Source of the DNA: Rhodoferax fermentans
GTDB lineage: Bacteria; Pseudomonadota; Gammaproteobacteria; Burkholderiales; Burkholderiaceae_C
Assembly: GCF_002017865.1 (NCBI RefSeq)
Contig: NZ_MTJN01000002.1
Location: 2,170,001-2,234,000 of the forward strand
Direction: 5' to 3'
DNA length: 64,000 nt
The notes under the pieces are model-generated. The model was given only the letters and a program-made list of their open reading frames with translations. It did no database searches and was not told where the DNA came from. The stretch's first letter is position 1; every line of letters starts with the position of its first letter. Positions 10,467 through 20,178 of this stretch are shown piece after piece. The position numbers were made by a program, and so were the translations under genes.

Positions 10467-11712
10467 TGGGCGCCTCATCAAGAGCCAGGAAGCAGTCATC
10501 GAACAGTGTAAGAACTGCTCCCTTAATTGAATGATGGTCCCTTTGCTTGTACCTATATGTCGCTCGCAGGGTCAAAACGTGTTGCTCGGCCACCTTCGAC
10601 AAGTGGTCAATTGCATCTAGGACTTCCTGCTCGGTCATTGCCTGGACCGACGGCATTCCCAAGAGTTCCGTCTCACAGACATCAAGTATGCGGCGTAGCA
10701 TACCTTTCATTTCTCGCTGACCTTCTTGCTCGACATTCCTTGCAAGAGCGCAGACACGGGCCAGCACTTTCAGTTTTGACGAACTAAAGTTGGGGCAGAC
10801 AGAAAGTATCTTCTCTTCAAGATTTCTGAAATCATTGGCTGTAAGAGCGTCCCAATGCTCTACCGCAGGGTCCTCTACGCGAAACTCTGCGTTGGAACCA
10901 AGAAGGATTTCATTGAAGATATTTTTGAGCGTATCAGTATTCAGGAGGCGATCCGATGGCACGGGTTTTGCGGACCTCTTTTCTAATTCGTCCAGAAGGG
11001 TAGATAGCAAATAGGTTTCAAGGTTCGCATGCCGGTGAGTAAATAAGCGGGAACTCCTGATGGCGTCAAGAGCTGACTGCTCTAGGGTCTCATTCGTTTC
11101 ATCCGTTATGGACCAATCTATCCCTTCGAGAAATGTACGAAAATCCTTCGCCGTCAGGGCTTTCAACATTGACTGAAAGCCACCGCTCTTTTTCTTGCTG
11201 TACTGCTCGACGTACTCTTCAGTTACCAAGAATCGGGTGATAGCGAGTTCATCGGTAGTAAGGCTCTGGTTTTTAGCCAGTTTATCGAGAATCCTGTAGA
11301 GGGATTGCTCAGAATTTATCCCAAGTTCTTTGCGTAATTCTGCGGAAATTCGTTCTTGCGCGACCGTCGCGGACGCATATACCCCGAGCTTTAGATCACT
11401 TGTTCGGCCGAAAGTGAAATACAGGTCAAGAAATGCGACGACAGTGTTCTTAATCGCGGACGAATTGAAACTCAAGCTTGAGCCGTAATACTTGTTTTCC
11501 TCACCGCTAATCGCGGCGCCGCAACTACCGTCGATGAGAACGGAGTCCTCTAGCAGTTCCATCGCGCAGTGCACCAACCCTTCTCGATTGGAATCTATAC
11601 GCTGAAGGAAGCGAATGGCTGCTCTTAACTTTTGAAATCTGAAACCCTTCGTCTTGTCGCCAGCCTCCCGGCTGATGACACACGGGGCATCGGCGCCACT
11701 GTCCACCGTCAT
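10456..11712 (-). CDS. Probable effector/nuclease-like component of the ABC-three-component-type operon
   Basis: 418 residues, first gene of the operon, with a good ribosome-binding site (AAGGAGCGGGAG before ATG 11712). The N-terminal ~110 residues (KGFRFQKLRAAIRFLQRI, then a conserved DGS and GEENKYYG) resemble Cap4/DUF4297-type restriction-endonuclease-fold domains, in which an acidic pair and a lysine form the active site; EENK is the candidate ExK-like motif here. The rest is helical and probably carries the C-terminal domain that docks to the middle component. Nuclease activity is inference. The low GC compared with the neighbouring RM system suggests separate transfer. Confidence 0.55.
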   Translation of the reverse strand: MTVDSGADAPCVISREAGDKTKGFRFQKLRAAIRFLQRIDSNREGLVHCAMELLEDSVLIDGSCGAAISGEENKYYGSSLSFNSSAIKNTVVAFLDLYFTFGRTSDLKLGVYASATVAQERISAELRKELGINSEQSLYRILDKLAKNQSLTTDELAITRFLVTEEYVEQYSKKKSGGFQSMLKALTAKDFRTFLEGIDWSITDETNETLEQSALDAIRSSRLFTHRHANLETYLLSTLLDELEKRSAKPVPSDRLLNTDTLKNIFNEILLGSNAEFRVEDPAVEHWDALTANDFRNLEEKILSVCPNFSSSKLKVLARVCALARNVEQEGQREMKGMLRRILDVCETELLGMPSVQAMTEQEVLDAIDHLSKVAEQHVLTLRATYRYKQRDHHSIKGAVLTLFDDCFLALDEAPNGK

Positions 11713-12091
11713 CTCCCGCTCCTTAGCTGCATTAGATGTGCATGTTGTTGGCGTAAATGTAATGACTGCAACTATCGCCCTTTAAGCAGCGAGCGAAGGA
11801 TGCGCAGGTATCTATTCATCCGACATTTCAGCTGTTTACCGAGTACGTCAGTTTAGCTGCCATTGGAATCAGGCCGCACAACTTTTGTGCCACCCAACAC
11901 ACCATTGATGCGCCCGTCATACAAGCCGAGGTTGGTGAACGCTATTCGAACCCGTATGATTTGCAGCTTCAGTTTTTCTGCGGCCAACACAGGGACGCGT
12001 GGTCATTGAGCAAGTCAGCAATTGGCGATGCCGAGTCGTATTTAAGTCAGGCAGGACTGGCCGCCAACAGCGGTCTTCTGGCCACGAACCG
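11713..12091. other. Intergenic stretch; promoter of the ABC operon expected
   Basis: No gene is supported. The part next to 11713 should hold the promoter of the minus-strand ABC operon. A plus-strand frame around 11930-12060 reads like protein for about 50 codons, but it lacks a start and family resemblance. Confidence 0.35.
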
Positions 12092-12874
12092 TCACTCCGC
12101 TCCAATCTGTTCTTGGTCAATGTCTCGCAGTTTCTTCCCTAACTCGATAAACACGCTTTGGGATACACGGGCGCAAGGGTGGGGAACCAGCCAGATGCTC
12201 GACTCACCCACCTGATAGTTGGGAATTAACGCACCTTTTTCTGGCCACGTCGCACTGTTTACGAGTTGGCCCCAGTATTTACGGTAGGTAGTGCCATATA
12301 AAACGACATGACGAGGCCTGTGGGTCAGCACGAGCTCCCGGATTTTGGGGATACGGTTAGCAAGCACGTACCTACGATACTTCGACCGACTGGCGAAGTA
12401 GGCGTGGTCTTGGTTTTCCAGACGCACGTAGTCGAAACTCTTGATAGAGGACGAAGGCAGGGGGAGTAGCTCAAGCAGGCAGGTATCACTCCCCTCCATC
12501 GCGAACGCGTTGGCTTGAAGCTGTCTTACGTTTTCTTCAGAGACCTCTTGTCCTTTGGCACAAAGTAACGTCTCCAGCAGCCGACGCCAGGTGCGCTGTA
12601 CTTTGACCTGTCGCCCTGTCGGTGCCTCCCAGAATTCTCGGATGCCAAGGTCAAAGTGGTACTCCCGCGCGTCATCAATCATTTTGCGGCCTCGGGATTC
12701 CCAAATCTTAAAGCGGGGGATAACGTCATTCTCCCAACTCGGCCCACAACCTTCCTCCATGCCGATGAACCAGTAGGGAGCTTGGAGGTTTCCGTAACCG
12801 TAAAAGGTAGACATGAAATCTGTGATAAGTTTGTGCATGGTTTGGAGTTGTGCATGGCGCCGTCCGAGGTTCAC
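12092..12874 (-). CDS. Uracil-DNA-glycosylase-like superfamily protein, function unknown
   Basis: 260 residues from GTG 12874. ATG at 12838 is an equally plausible start and neither has a clear ribosome-binding site. The N-terminal segment YWFIGMEEGCG and the C-terminal segment SIWLVPHPCARVSQSVF sit where uracil-DNA glycosylases carry their GxxPG-like and HPS-like active-site motifs. In between, HVVLYGTTYRKYW matches the buried strand of that fold. The canonical catalytic residues are not obvious, so the reaction cannot be named. Position between an ABC-ATPase operon and a type I RM system suggests a defence role, for instance excision of a modified base from phage DNA. That is a guess by analogy. 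Confidence 0.5.
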   Translation of the reverse strand: MNLGRRHAQLQTMHKLITDFMSTFYGYGNLQAPYWFIGMEEGCGPSWENDVIPRFKIWESRGRKMIDDAREYHFDLGIREFWEAPTGRQVKVQRTWRRLLETLLCAKGQEVSEENVRQLQANAFAMEGSDTCLLELLPLPSSSIKSFDYVRLENQDHAYFASRSKYRRYVLANRIPKIRELVLTHRPRHVVLYGTTYRKYWGQLVNSATWPEKGALIPNYQVGESSIWLVPHPCARVSQSVFIELGKKLRDIDQEQIGAE

Positions 12875-13220
12875 CGAGGAGGAGAAATTTGCCCCATTGA
12901 TTGGTTTACTGGACTTACGTGCCCGAATAACTGCTTCTGGCCGAAAGGGTATGACCGCACCCCCGGTGGCTCAGTATTCAATCGGCGCCGACACACTGTT
13001 CGCTTTATTGACATTCTGCGGCAGCAACCTGCACCATTGTTGAATAGTTGCGACCCAAGCGGGAGGTCGATGAACTAGTAGGTTCAATTTGAAGCCAAAT
13101 CAGCTTGGCCTTATTTCTTTTCCCTCCCCCAGAATTCGCGTTACTTGACTAGCGCTTATCAGTCCAGCGTTGAACTTGGCTTGTTACCATTGCGTTCAAC
13201 AATTGTCAGGGACTGAATAC
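12875..13220. other. Upstream region of the first type I RM operon
   Basis: No gene recognised. It separates a minus-strand gene from the plus-strand hsdM and so should contain the hsdM promoter. I could not name a clear -35/-10 pair. Confidence 0.35.
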
Positions 13221-14771
13221 ATGCTCACAGGCGAACTTCGCAGCCAAATCGACGCCATCTGGAACTCGTTCTGGACTGGCGGCATCTCCAACCCACTGGA
13301 GGTGATGGAGCAAATTACTTACCTGCTGTTTCTGCGCCGTCTGGACGACCTGCACACCCTGGAAGAAAACAAGTCCGTGCGACTGGGCAAGCCCATGGAG
13401 CGCCGCAACTTTCCTGAAGGGGCGGATGCCAAAGGGCGGTCATACAACGACCTGCGCTGGTCCCGCTTCAAGAACTTCGCCCCGGCTGAGATGTACACCG
13501 TTGTTGGTGAGCACGTGTTTCCGTTCCTGCGCAGCATGGGGGGTGATGGCTCCACCTATGCGCATCACATGAAAGACGCCCGCTTCACCATCCCGACCCC
13601 GGCGCTGCTGGCCAAGGTGGTGGACCTGCTGGACCACGTTCCGATGGAAGACCGTGACACCAAGGGTGACCTGTACGAGTACATGCTGGGCAAGATTGCC
13701 AGCGCTGGCCAAAACGGCCAGTTCCGAACCCCTCGCCACATCATCCGGCTGATGGTGGAAATGACAGCCCCCACCGCCAAAGATGTGATTTGTGACCCGG
13801 CCAGCGGCACCTGTGGTTTCCTGGTGGCTGCCGGTGAATACCTGCGTGCCAAGCACCCTGAAATCCTGCGTGATGCCGCATCCCGCGAACATTTCCACCA
13901 CGGCATGTTCCACGGTTACGACTTTGACAACACCATGCTGCGCATTGGCAGCATGAACATGGCTCTGCACGGGGTGGACAACCCGGACATCCGCTACCAG
14001 GACTCCCTGGCGCAGGACCATGCGGGTGATGAAGAGAAGTATTCGCTGATTCTGGCCAATCCACCCTTTGCCGGGTCTTTGGACTATGAAGGCACCGCCA
14101 AAGACCTGTTGGCCATCATCAAGACCAAGAAAACCGAACTGCTGTTCTTGGCCTTGTTCCTGCGCCTGCTCAAGCCCGGTGGCCGCGCGGCGGTCATCGT
14201 GCCTGATGGCGTGCTGTTTGGCTCCAGCAAGGCGCACAAGGAACTGCGGCGCAAGTTGGTGGAAGAGCAGAAGCTCGATGCCGTCATCTCTCTGCCCTCG
14301 GGTGTGTTCAAACCCTATGCTGGCGTCTCAACGGCGATTCTGTTGTTCACCAAGACCAACTCGGGCGGTACCGACAACGTCTGGTTCTACGACATGAAGG
14401 CCGATGGCATGAGCCTGGACGACAAACGCCAGCCACTGCTGTCTGATGATAAATTGGGCCTTCAGCCCTTTCACAACGGGCGCAGTCAGCTATCGGAAGC
14501 GGAGCACGCCAAGAACAACCTGCCGGACGTGCTGCAGCGCTGGGCTGAGCGGGATGGCACCGAGCTTGACCGTGACCGCACCGACCAGAGCTTTTGCGTG
14601 CCCAAGGGTGACATCGTGGGCAATGACTATGACCTGTCCATCAACCGCTACAAGGAAGTGGTGTATGAGGTCAGTGAGCATCTGCCGCCGAGGGAGATTC
14701 TGGCCAGGCTGGCGGAGCTCGAAGCTGAGATTCAGGCGGGAATGATAGAGCTTGAGGGGATGCTGGGATGA
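13221..14771 (+). CDS. hsdM: Type I restriction-modification methyltransferase subunit
   Basis: HsdM methylates adenine N6 in the sequence chosen by HsdS and is part of both the methylase (M2S) and the restriction complex. SAM-binding motif I (DPASGTCGF) lies near residue 192 and the catalytic NPPF near residue 281. The N-terminal HsdM helical domain (LRSQIDAIWNSFW...LLFLRRLDDLH) is present. ATG 13221 is preferred over TTG 13170 because AGGGA lies just upstream and the family begins with this MLTGELRSQID block. The stop overlaps the hsdS start (ATGA). About 516 residues, normal length. Confidence 0.95.
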   Translation: MLTGELRSQIDAIWNSFWTGGISNPLEVMEQITYLLFLRRLDDLHTLEENKSVRLGKPMERRNFPEGADAKGRSYNDLRWSRFKNFAPAEMYTVVGEHVFPFLRSMGGDGSTYAHHMKDARFTIPTPALLAKVVDLLDHVPMEDRDTKGDLYEYMLGKIASAGQNGQFRTPRHIIRLMVEMTAPTAKDVICDPASGTCGFLVAAGEYLRAKHPEILRDAASREHFHHGMFHGYDFDNTMLRIGSMNMALHGVDNPDIRYQDSLAQDHAGDEEKYSLILANPPFAGSLDYEGTAKDLLAIIKTKKTELLFLALFLRLLKPGGRAAVIVPDGVLFGSSKAHKELRRKLVEEQKLDAVISLPSGVFKPYAGVSTAILLFTKTNSGGTDNVWFYDMKADGMSLDDKRQPLLSDDKLGLQPFHNGRSQLSEAEHAKNNLPDVLQRWAERDGTELDRDRTDQSFCVPKGDIVGNDYDLSINRYKEVVYEVSEHLPPREILARLAELEAEIQAGMIELEGMLG

Positions 14772-15931
14772 AGTACCCAGCCGTTGAACTGGGTGGACTT
14801 GTTGACGTGGTGATGGGGCAAGCGCCCCCTGGCGATGCTTGCAACAAAGACGGCACCGGAACCATCTTCGTTAAGGCCGGGGAATTTCAAGAGCGCCATC
14901 CAGTGGTCCGAGAATGGACGACAAAGCCATTGAAGTTGTCCAAAGCTGGCGACGTGCTAGTTTGTGTGGTGGGTGCTACCGCAGGCAAAGTTAATGAAGG
15001 TGCATTCGATTGCGCAATTGGTCGCTCGGTAGCAGCCGTTCGCTCGAATCCACAGAAACTTGACGCACGGTTTTTGTTTCACTTTCTGAAAACCAAAGTG
15101 ATGCAGCTACGTGAGGGGTCCCAGGGTGCTGCGCAAGGTGTCATCACCAGAGAGATGATTTTTTCACTTTCGGTCACCTTGTTACCCCTCCCCGAACAAC
15201 GCCGCATCGCCGCCATCTTGGACCAAGCCGATGCGCTCAGAGCCAAGCGCCGGGAAGCCTTGGCGCAACTGGACAGCCTCACACAGTCGATTTTCATTGA
15301 GATGTTTGGGGACCCTGCTGCAAATCCCAAGGCATGGCCAAGATTGACTCTTAATGAGTTGATGGACGAAAACGGGCCTCAGAACGGCCTTTACAAACCA
15401 TCCACAGACTATGGAACTGGTACGCCAATTTTGCGCATTGACGCTTTTTATGATGGTGTGGTGACGAAATTGCACTCTTTAAAGCGTGTTCGCTTATCTG
15501 CCTCAGAACTAAAACTCTACGGTTTACGCATCAACGACATTGTCATCAATCGCGTCAATAGCATTGAGTATCTTGGTAAGAGTGCATTGATACCGAGGCT
15601 CAGTGAGCATACTGTTTTTGAATCAAACATGATGAGATTTTCGGTAAGGCGGGACTTGGTCGAACCGGGCTATGTTGTTCAGTTTTTGCAGACGAAGTTC
15701 ATCAAAAACCAAATCAAGTCCTGTTCAAAAAATGCGGTCAACCAGTCAAGTATCAATCAACAAGACGTGAAAAGTTTCCAGGTAAACGTCCCGCCGCTGA
15801 CACTTCAACGAACCTTCGCTTTACGCGTTCAGTCCGTCGAAGCCCTAAAAATCACCCATCGCACTGCATTGGCCGAACTCGACACCCTCTTCGCGTCCCT
15901 CCAACACCGCGCCTTCCAAGGCGATTTGTAA
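14768..15931 (+). CDS. hsdS: Type I RM specificity subunit
   Basis: HsdS recognises the bipartite DNA target through two variable target-recognition domains (TRDs) separated by conserved helices. TRD1 lies at about residues 1-140 and is followed by the conserved LPEQRRIAAILDQADALRAKRREALAQLDSL-type spacer. TRD2 spans about 190-345 and ends in a second helical repeat (PPLTLQRTFALRV...ALAELDTLFASLQHRAF). The target sequence cannot be read from the protein. It starts inside the hsdM stop and ends directly against hsdR (TAA then ATG). TRD DNA is visibly more AT-rich than its surroundings, as usual for swapped domains. Confidence 0.93.
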   Translation: MKYPAVELGGLVDVVMGQAPPGDACNKDGTGTIFVKAGEFQERHPVVREWTTKPLKLSKAGDVLVCVVGATAGKVNEGAFDCAIGRSVAAVRSNPQKLDARFLFHFLKTKVMQLREGSQGAAQGVITREMIFSLSVTLLPLPEQRRIAAILDQADALRAKRREALAQLDSLTQSIFIEMFGDPAANPKAWPRLTLNELMDENGPQNGLYKPSTDYGTGTPILRIDAFYDGVVTKLHSLKRVRLSASELKLYGLRINDIVINRVNSIEYLGKSALIPRLSEHTVFESNMMRFSVRRDLVEPGYVVQFLQTKFIKNQIKSCSKNAVNQSSINQQDVKSFQVNVPPLTLQRTFALRVQSVEALKITHRTALAELDTLFASLQHRAFQGDL

Positions 15932-18900
15932 ATGAGCAATTTCGCCTTCCTCAAGTCTGAATGGTCCTTCCTTTACGGCGCGGCTATCAAGGCTGAAGGG
16001 ATGGCGAATACCGATGCCCGCACCTCCTGCTTCTACGCGCGCCGCACGTTGGAACTGGCGGTCAACTGGCTCTACAAACACGACAAATCCCTGCGTCTGC
16101 CGTATCAGGACCACTTGAGTGCCCTGATTCACGAGCCCAGCTTTCGAGCCACCGCCGGCGACGCGGTCTTCACCAAAGCCAAGCTTATCAAAGACCTGGG
16201 CAACATGGCGGTGCACAGCACCCGCATCGTCCAGAGCACCGATGCCCTCACCGCCACCCGCGAGCTGTTCCATGTCTGCTATTGGCTGGCTCGGACCTAC
16301 GGCCAGCGAGTTCGCCCGGCGCCGGACCTGCGTTTTGACCTGGCATTGGTTCCCCTGCCACCGGCACCATCAGCGGCGCCTGCCACCCCAGTCCAGTCCA
16401 CAGACCAGCTCCAGAAACTGGAGACTCAGCTCAAAGTCAGCGACGAAAAGCTCTCAGCCCTGTTGTCCACCAATGCCGCGCTGGACGACGAACTCAAGAA
16501 GCTGCGCGAAGAAGTGGCGGCCGCCAAGAAGGCCAACACCGCCCAGCCCGACACCCACGACTACTGCGAAGCCGAAACCCGTGACAAATTCATCGACCTG
16601 CTGCTCAAGGAAGCCGGTTGGCAGCTGACGGCCAAGAACCTGGAAGTCGAAGTCAGCGGCATGCCCAACAACCAAGGCAAGGGCTTTGTCGACTACGTGC
16701 TCTGGGGTGACAACGGTTTGCCCTTGGCCCTGTTGGAAGCCAAGCGCACCCGCAAGGACGCGACCGTGGGCCAGCAACAGGCCAAGCTGTATGCCGACTG
16801 CCTACAAGCCCAGTATGGTCAGCGCCCCATCATCTTCTATTCCAATGGCTATGAGCACTGGATGTGGGACGATGCCAGCTACCCACCCCGGTCGGTGCAG
16901 GGCTTCTTCAAGAAGGAAGAACTCGACCTGCTGATTCAGCGCCGCAGCAGTCGCAAGAAGTTGGCTGATGCCGTCATCAACGACGACATCATCAACCGCT
17001 ATTACCAGCACCGGGCGGTGCGCCGCATTGGTGAGACCTTTGAGCTGGACAACCAGCGCAAGGCCCTGCTGGTGATGGCCACCGGTGGCGGCAAGACGCG
17101 TGTGGTGGTGGCGCTGGCGGACGTGCTGACCCGCTGCAATTGGGCCAAACGCATCCTGTTCCTAGCCGACCGCGTGGCCTTGGTCAAGCAGGCGGTCAAC
17201 GCCTTCAAGGCGCACCTGCCCGATTCATCTCCGGTTAACCTGGTCACCGAGAAAGCCACTGACGGCCGGGTGTTTGTCTCGACCTACCCAACCATGATGG
17301 GCCTGATTGACGACGCCGCTGACGGCCAGCGCCGTTTTGGCGTGGGTCACTTTGACCTCATCATCATCGACGAAGCCCACCGCTCGGTGTACCAAAAGTA
17401 CCGTGCCATCTTCGATTACTTCGATGCCATGCTGGTGGGCCTGACCGCCACCCCCAAGGACGAGATAGACCACAACACCTACAGCCTGTTTGACCTGGAA
17501 AGTGGCGTCCCCACCGATGTCTACGGTCTGGATGAAGCCGTGGCCGAAGGCTACCTTGTGCCCCCCAAAGCCATTTCGGTGCCGCTGAAGTTCCAGCGCG
17601 AAGGCATCAGGTATGAGGACCTGTCCGATGAAGAGAAGGAGCAGTGGGACGCCTTGGAGTGGGATGAAGACGGCAACGTGCCCGATGCCGTGGACTCGGC
17701 AGCGCTGAACCAATGGTTATTCAACACCGATACCGTCGACAAAGTGCTGGAAAACCTGATGACCCAGGGCGAGAAGGTCGCCGGCGGTGACCGCCTGGGT
17801 AAAACCATTATCTTTGCCAAAAATAACGCCCATGCCGACTTCATTGCCAAGTGCTTCAATGACAACTATCCGCATTACAAGGGTGCTTTCGCCCGGGTTG
17901 TGACTTACAAGACAGAGTACGCCCAGACCCTGATTGATGCCTTTTCTGCCAAAGAGAGCATGCCGCACATCGCCATCTCGGTCGACATGCTCGACACCGG
18001 CATTGATGTGCCGGAGGTGGTCAATCTGGTGTTCTTCAAGGTGATTCGTTCCAAGACCAAGTTCTGGCAGATGATTGGCCGGGGCACCAGGTTGTGCCCT
18101 GACCTGTATGGCCCTGGTAAGCACAAGCAATTCTCTCGGGTCTTTGACTATTGCCAGAACCTCGAGTACTTCAACCAGGAACTGCCGCCAGACGATGCCA
18201 GGGCATCGGCACCACTGGGCGCCCGGCTGTTTCGGGCGCGGTTGCAGATGATTGGGGCACTGGACAGCCGCATGGCTGCGGACCCCCAGGTGGCCCAAGA
18301 GCCAGCCGCCTTCGGTGACAACCTCACCGATGGGCGGTTGCGCGGTGAACTGGCGGGCTTTCTGCAGCAGCAAGTGGCAGCCATGAACCTGGACAACTTT
18401 GTGGTGCGGCCCCGGCGAAAGTCGGTGGAGCGCTTTGCCCAGCTGGAATCCTGGAAATCGCTGGATGCCGATGCGCACCACGAACTGAGTCAGCAATTGG
18501 CAGAACTACCGACGGCCTTGCTGGACAACGACGAAGACGCCAAGCGCTTTGACCTGCTGATGCTGCGCATCCAGTTGTCCATTCTGCAGGCCCTGCCGGA
18601 CTTTGCCAGCCTGCGCGAACGCACCCAGGCCATTGCCAGTGCCCTGGAAGCGCAAGAAGCCATCCCCGCCATCAAGGCACACATGGTGCTGATTCAGGCC
18701 ATTGCCGGCGATGAATGGTGGGAAGACGTCACCATTGCCATGCTGGAGGCCGCGCGCAAGAAGTTGCGCGCCCTGGTCAAGCTGATTGAAAAAGGCAAAA
18801 AGAAGGTTGTCTACACCGACTTCGAGGATGAGTTGGGCGTTGGCACTGTCATCAACCTGCCAGGCGTGAGCACCGGCATGAATCTGGCCAAGTTCAAGGA

Positions 18901-19348
18901 CAAGGCCCGCCAGTTCCTCAAAGCCCATGAAAGCCATGTGTCACTGCAACGCCTGCGGCGCAACCAACCACTGACGCCATCCGACCTAGACGAGCTGGAG
19001 CGGATGCTGGTCGATGCTGGTGGCACGACAGAGGTCATTGCCCAGGCCGCAGAACAAAGCCATGGACTAGGCATCTTCATCCGGTCATTGGTAGGCCTGG
19101 ACCGTGAAACGGCAACGCAGGCGTTCAGCCAGTTTGTGGTCGGCACCACCGCCACTGCCAGCCAGATTGAGTTCATCGACCTGATTGTTCAGTACCTGAC
19201 GGAAAACGGCGTGATGGATGCAGAGAGGCTGTATGAGTCACCGTTCACCGACATCAGCCAGCAGGGGCCAGAAGCGTTGTTCCTGCCTGCCAAAGTGACA
19301 GAAATGGTCCGGGTGCTGGAGGAGATTCGCGAGCGGGCAGTGGCTTGA
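15932..19348 (+). CDS. hsdR: Type I RM restriction/translocase subunit
   Basis: HsdR translocates DNA using ATP and cuts at a distance from an unmethylated site. Domain order over 1138 residues: an N-terminal DUF4145-like helical domain (1-130), a short coiled coil, the nuclease domain with GFVDYVLWG...ALLEAKRT (D...ExK, about 251-273), superfamily 2 helicase motifs ATGGGKT (~383), DEAH (~479), GLTATP and MIGRGTRL, and an EcoEI-type C-terminal domain. All catalytic motifs look intact, so with hsdM and hsdS the system should be functional. ATG 15932 follows the hsdS stop without a gap. Confidence 0.94.
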   Translation: MSNFAFLKSEWSFLYGAAIKAEGMANTDARTSCFYARRTLELAVNWLYKHDKSLRLPYQDHLSALIHEPSFRATAGDAVFTKAKLIKDLGNMAVHSTRIVQSTDALTATRELFHVCYWLARTYGQRVRPAPDLRFDLALVPLPPAPSAAPATPVQSTDQLQKLETQLKVSDEKLSALLSTNAALDDELKKLREEVAAAKKANTAQPDTHDYCEAETRDKFIDLLLKEAGWQLTAKNLEVEVSGMPNNQGKGFVDYVLWGDNGLPLALLEAKRTRKDATVGQQQAKLYADCLQAQYGQRPIIFYSNGYEHWMWDDASYPPRSVQGFFKKEELDLLIQRRSSRKKLADAVINDDIINRYYQHRAVRRIGETFELDNQRKALLVMATGGGKTRVVVALADVLTRCNWAKRILFLADRVALVKQAVNAFKAHLPDSSPVNLVTEKATDGRVFVSTYPTMMGLIDDAADGQRRFGVGHFDLIIIDEAHRSVYQKYRAIFDYFDAMLVGLTATPKDEIDHNTYSLFDLESGVPTDVYGLDEAVAEGYLVPPKAISVPLKFQREGIRYEDLSDEEKEQWDALEWDEDGNVPDAVDSAALNQWLFNTDTVDKVLENLMTQGEKVAGGDRLGKTIIFAKNNAHADFIAKCFNDNYPHYKGAFARVVTYKTEYAQTLIDAFSAKESMPHIAISVDMLDTGIDVPEVVNLVFFKVIRSKTKFWQMIGRGTRLCPDLYGPGKHKQFSRVFDYCQNLEYFNQELPPDDARASAPLGARLFRARLQMIGALDSRMAADPQVAQEPAAFGDNLTDGRLRGELAGFLQQQVAAMNLDNFVVRPRRKSVERFAQLESWKSLDADAHHELSQQLAELPTALLDNDEDAKRFDLLMLRIQLSILQALPDFASLRERTQAIASALEAQEAIPAIKAHMVLIQAIAGDEWWEDVTIAMLEAARKKLRALVKLIEKGKKKVVYTDFEDELGVGTVINLPGVSTGMNLAKFKDKARQFLKAHESHVSLQRLRRNQPLTPSDLDELERMLVDAGGTTEVIAQAAEQSHGLGIFIRSLVGLDRETATQAFSQFVVGTTATASQIEFIDLIVQYLTENGVMDAERLYESPFTDISQQGPEALFLPAKVTEMVRVLEEIRERAVA

Positions 19349-19386
19349 GGCGCAAAGATGCTGAATGACGTGAGGGTGACTATGAC

Positions 19387-20178
19387 TCACTCGTATGCAA
19401 GCAAGGTAATCTTGTAACCATCTTCTTGACACAAGGTTTGCTCGTAGACCATCTCAGGAAACTCGCCCCCACGACGCTCTTTTAGCCACCAGGTTGAATC
19501 AAGTTCATGCCATTCGTCGTGGGATGAAGTCTGCTGTCTGCTAGGACTACCAGCGGGAAGGCTATTTCCTTTCCATACACACAGTTGCTCTGCGAAATGG
19601 GCACTTTTCACTGAATACCTGACCTGGTTGTCCTTTGAAAACACGAAGGCGCAGGGGTAGTCGCTTTGTTCTGCCAGACGGTGCGCGGTCATGGTCACGC
19701 TTGTCCCAAATTCTTCAGCCAGCGTTAGCACATGGTCTAACTCCGGGTCTTGAAACTTGTGAAGTCGCGGTTTCAATAGCTTTTGCGGTATTAAAAGCTC
19801 AGCCGCAAACTGATTGGCCTGAATTTCCCAGTCTTTATTTGCCCTAGAGCCTATGTCTTCAGCCGTGCAATTAAAGGTTGTTTGCCGATGCCAGGGAAGC
19901 AAAAAATGCCCGAGTTCATGACCAATGGTGAAGCGCTGCCTAGGGCGTGGACTCCGGCTGCTATAAAAAATTGCTCCTGCAGATTTCTCTGCATTCGCAA
20001 TTAGCGTGCCCTCAAAGCCCACACTTTCTAGAGGTTCAATTTTGGTAATTCCTGCCAGTCGCGCAAGCTCTTCAATGGGAATTGGAAGCTCAATGCCCGG
20101 ATTCTGTTGAATGATGGCATCAACTAACTGCTCCGGATGAACTAAGTCCGCAAGCTCGATAAGCTCAAGTTTCAGCAT
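19387..20178 (-). CDS. ImmA/IrrE-type metallopeptidase
   Basis: 263 residues with the zinc-peptidase motif HELGH at residues 87-91 in an ImmA/IrrE context. Such proteins cleave a partner repressor of the XRE family on a signal, releasing its genes. The XRE gene lies immediately upstream, overlapping by 14 bases, which supports a pair. It ends 38 bases from the convergent hsdR end. The likely substrate is the XRE protein at 20165-20503, and the controlled genes are probably the pair itself and the divergent ubiquitin-like operon. The C-terminal ~110 residues are not recognised. Confidence 0.85.
   Translation of the reverse strand: MLKLELIELADLVHPEQLVDAIIQQNPGIELPIPIEELARLAGITKIEPLESVGFEGTLIANAEKSAGAIFYSSRSPRPRQRFTIGHELGHFLLPWHRQTTFNCTAEDIGSRANKDWEIQANQFAAELLIPQKLLKPRLHKFQDPELDHVLTLAEEFGTSVTMTAHRLAEQSDYPCAFVFSKDNQVRYSVKSAHFAEQLCVWKGNSLPAGSPSRQQTSSHDEWHELDSTWWLKERRGGEFPEMVYEQTLCQEDGYKITLLAYE

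Noticed and set aside
13440..14237. 265-residue minus-strand frame in hsdM
   Set aside because: Mirror frame of a GC-rich gene with obvious methylase motifs on the other strand.
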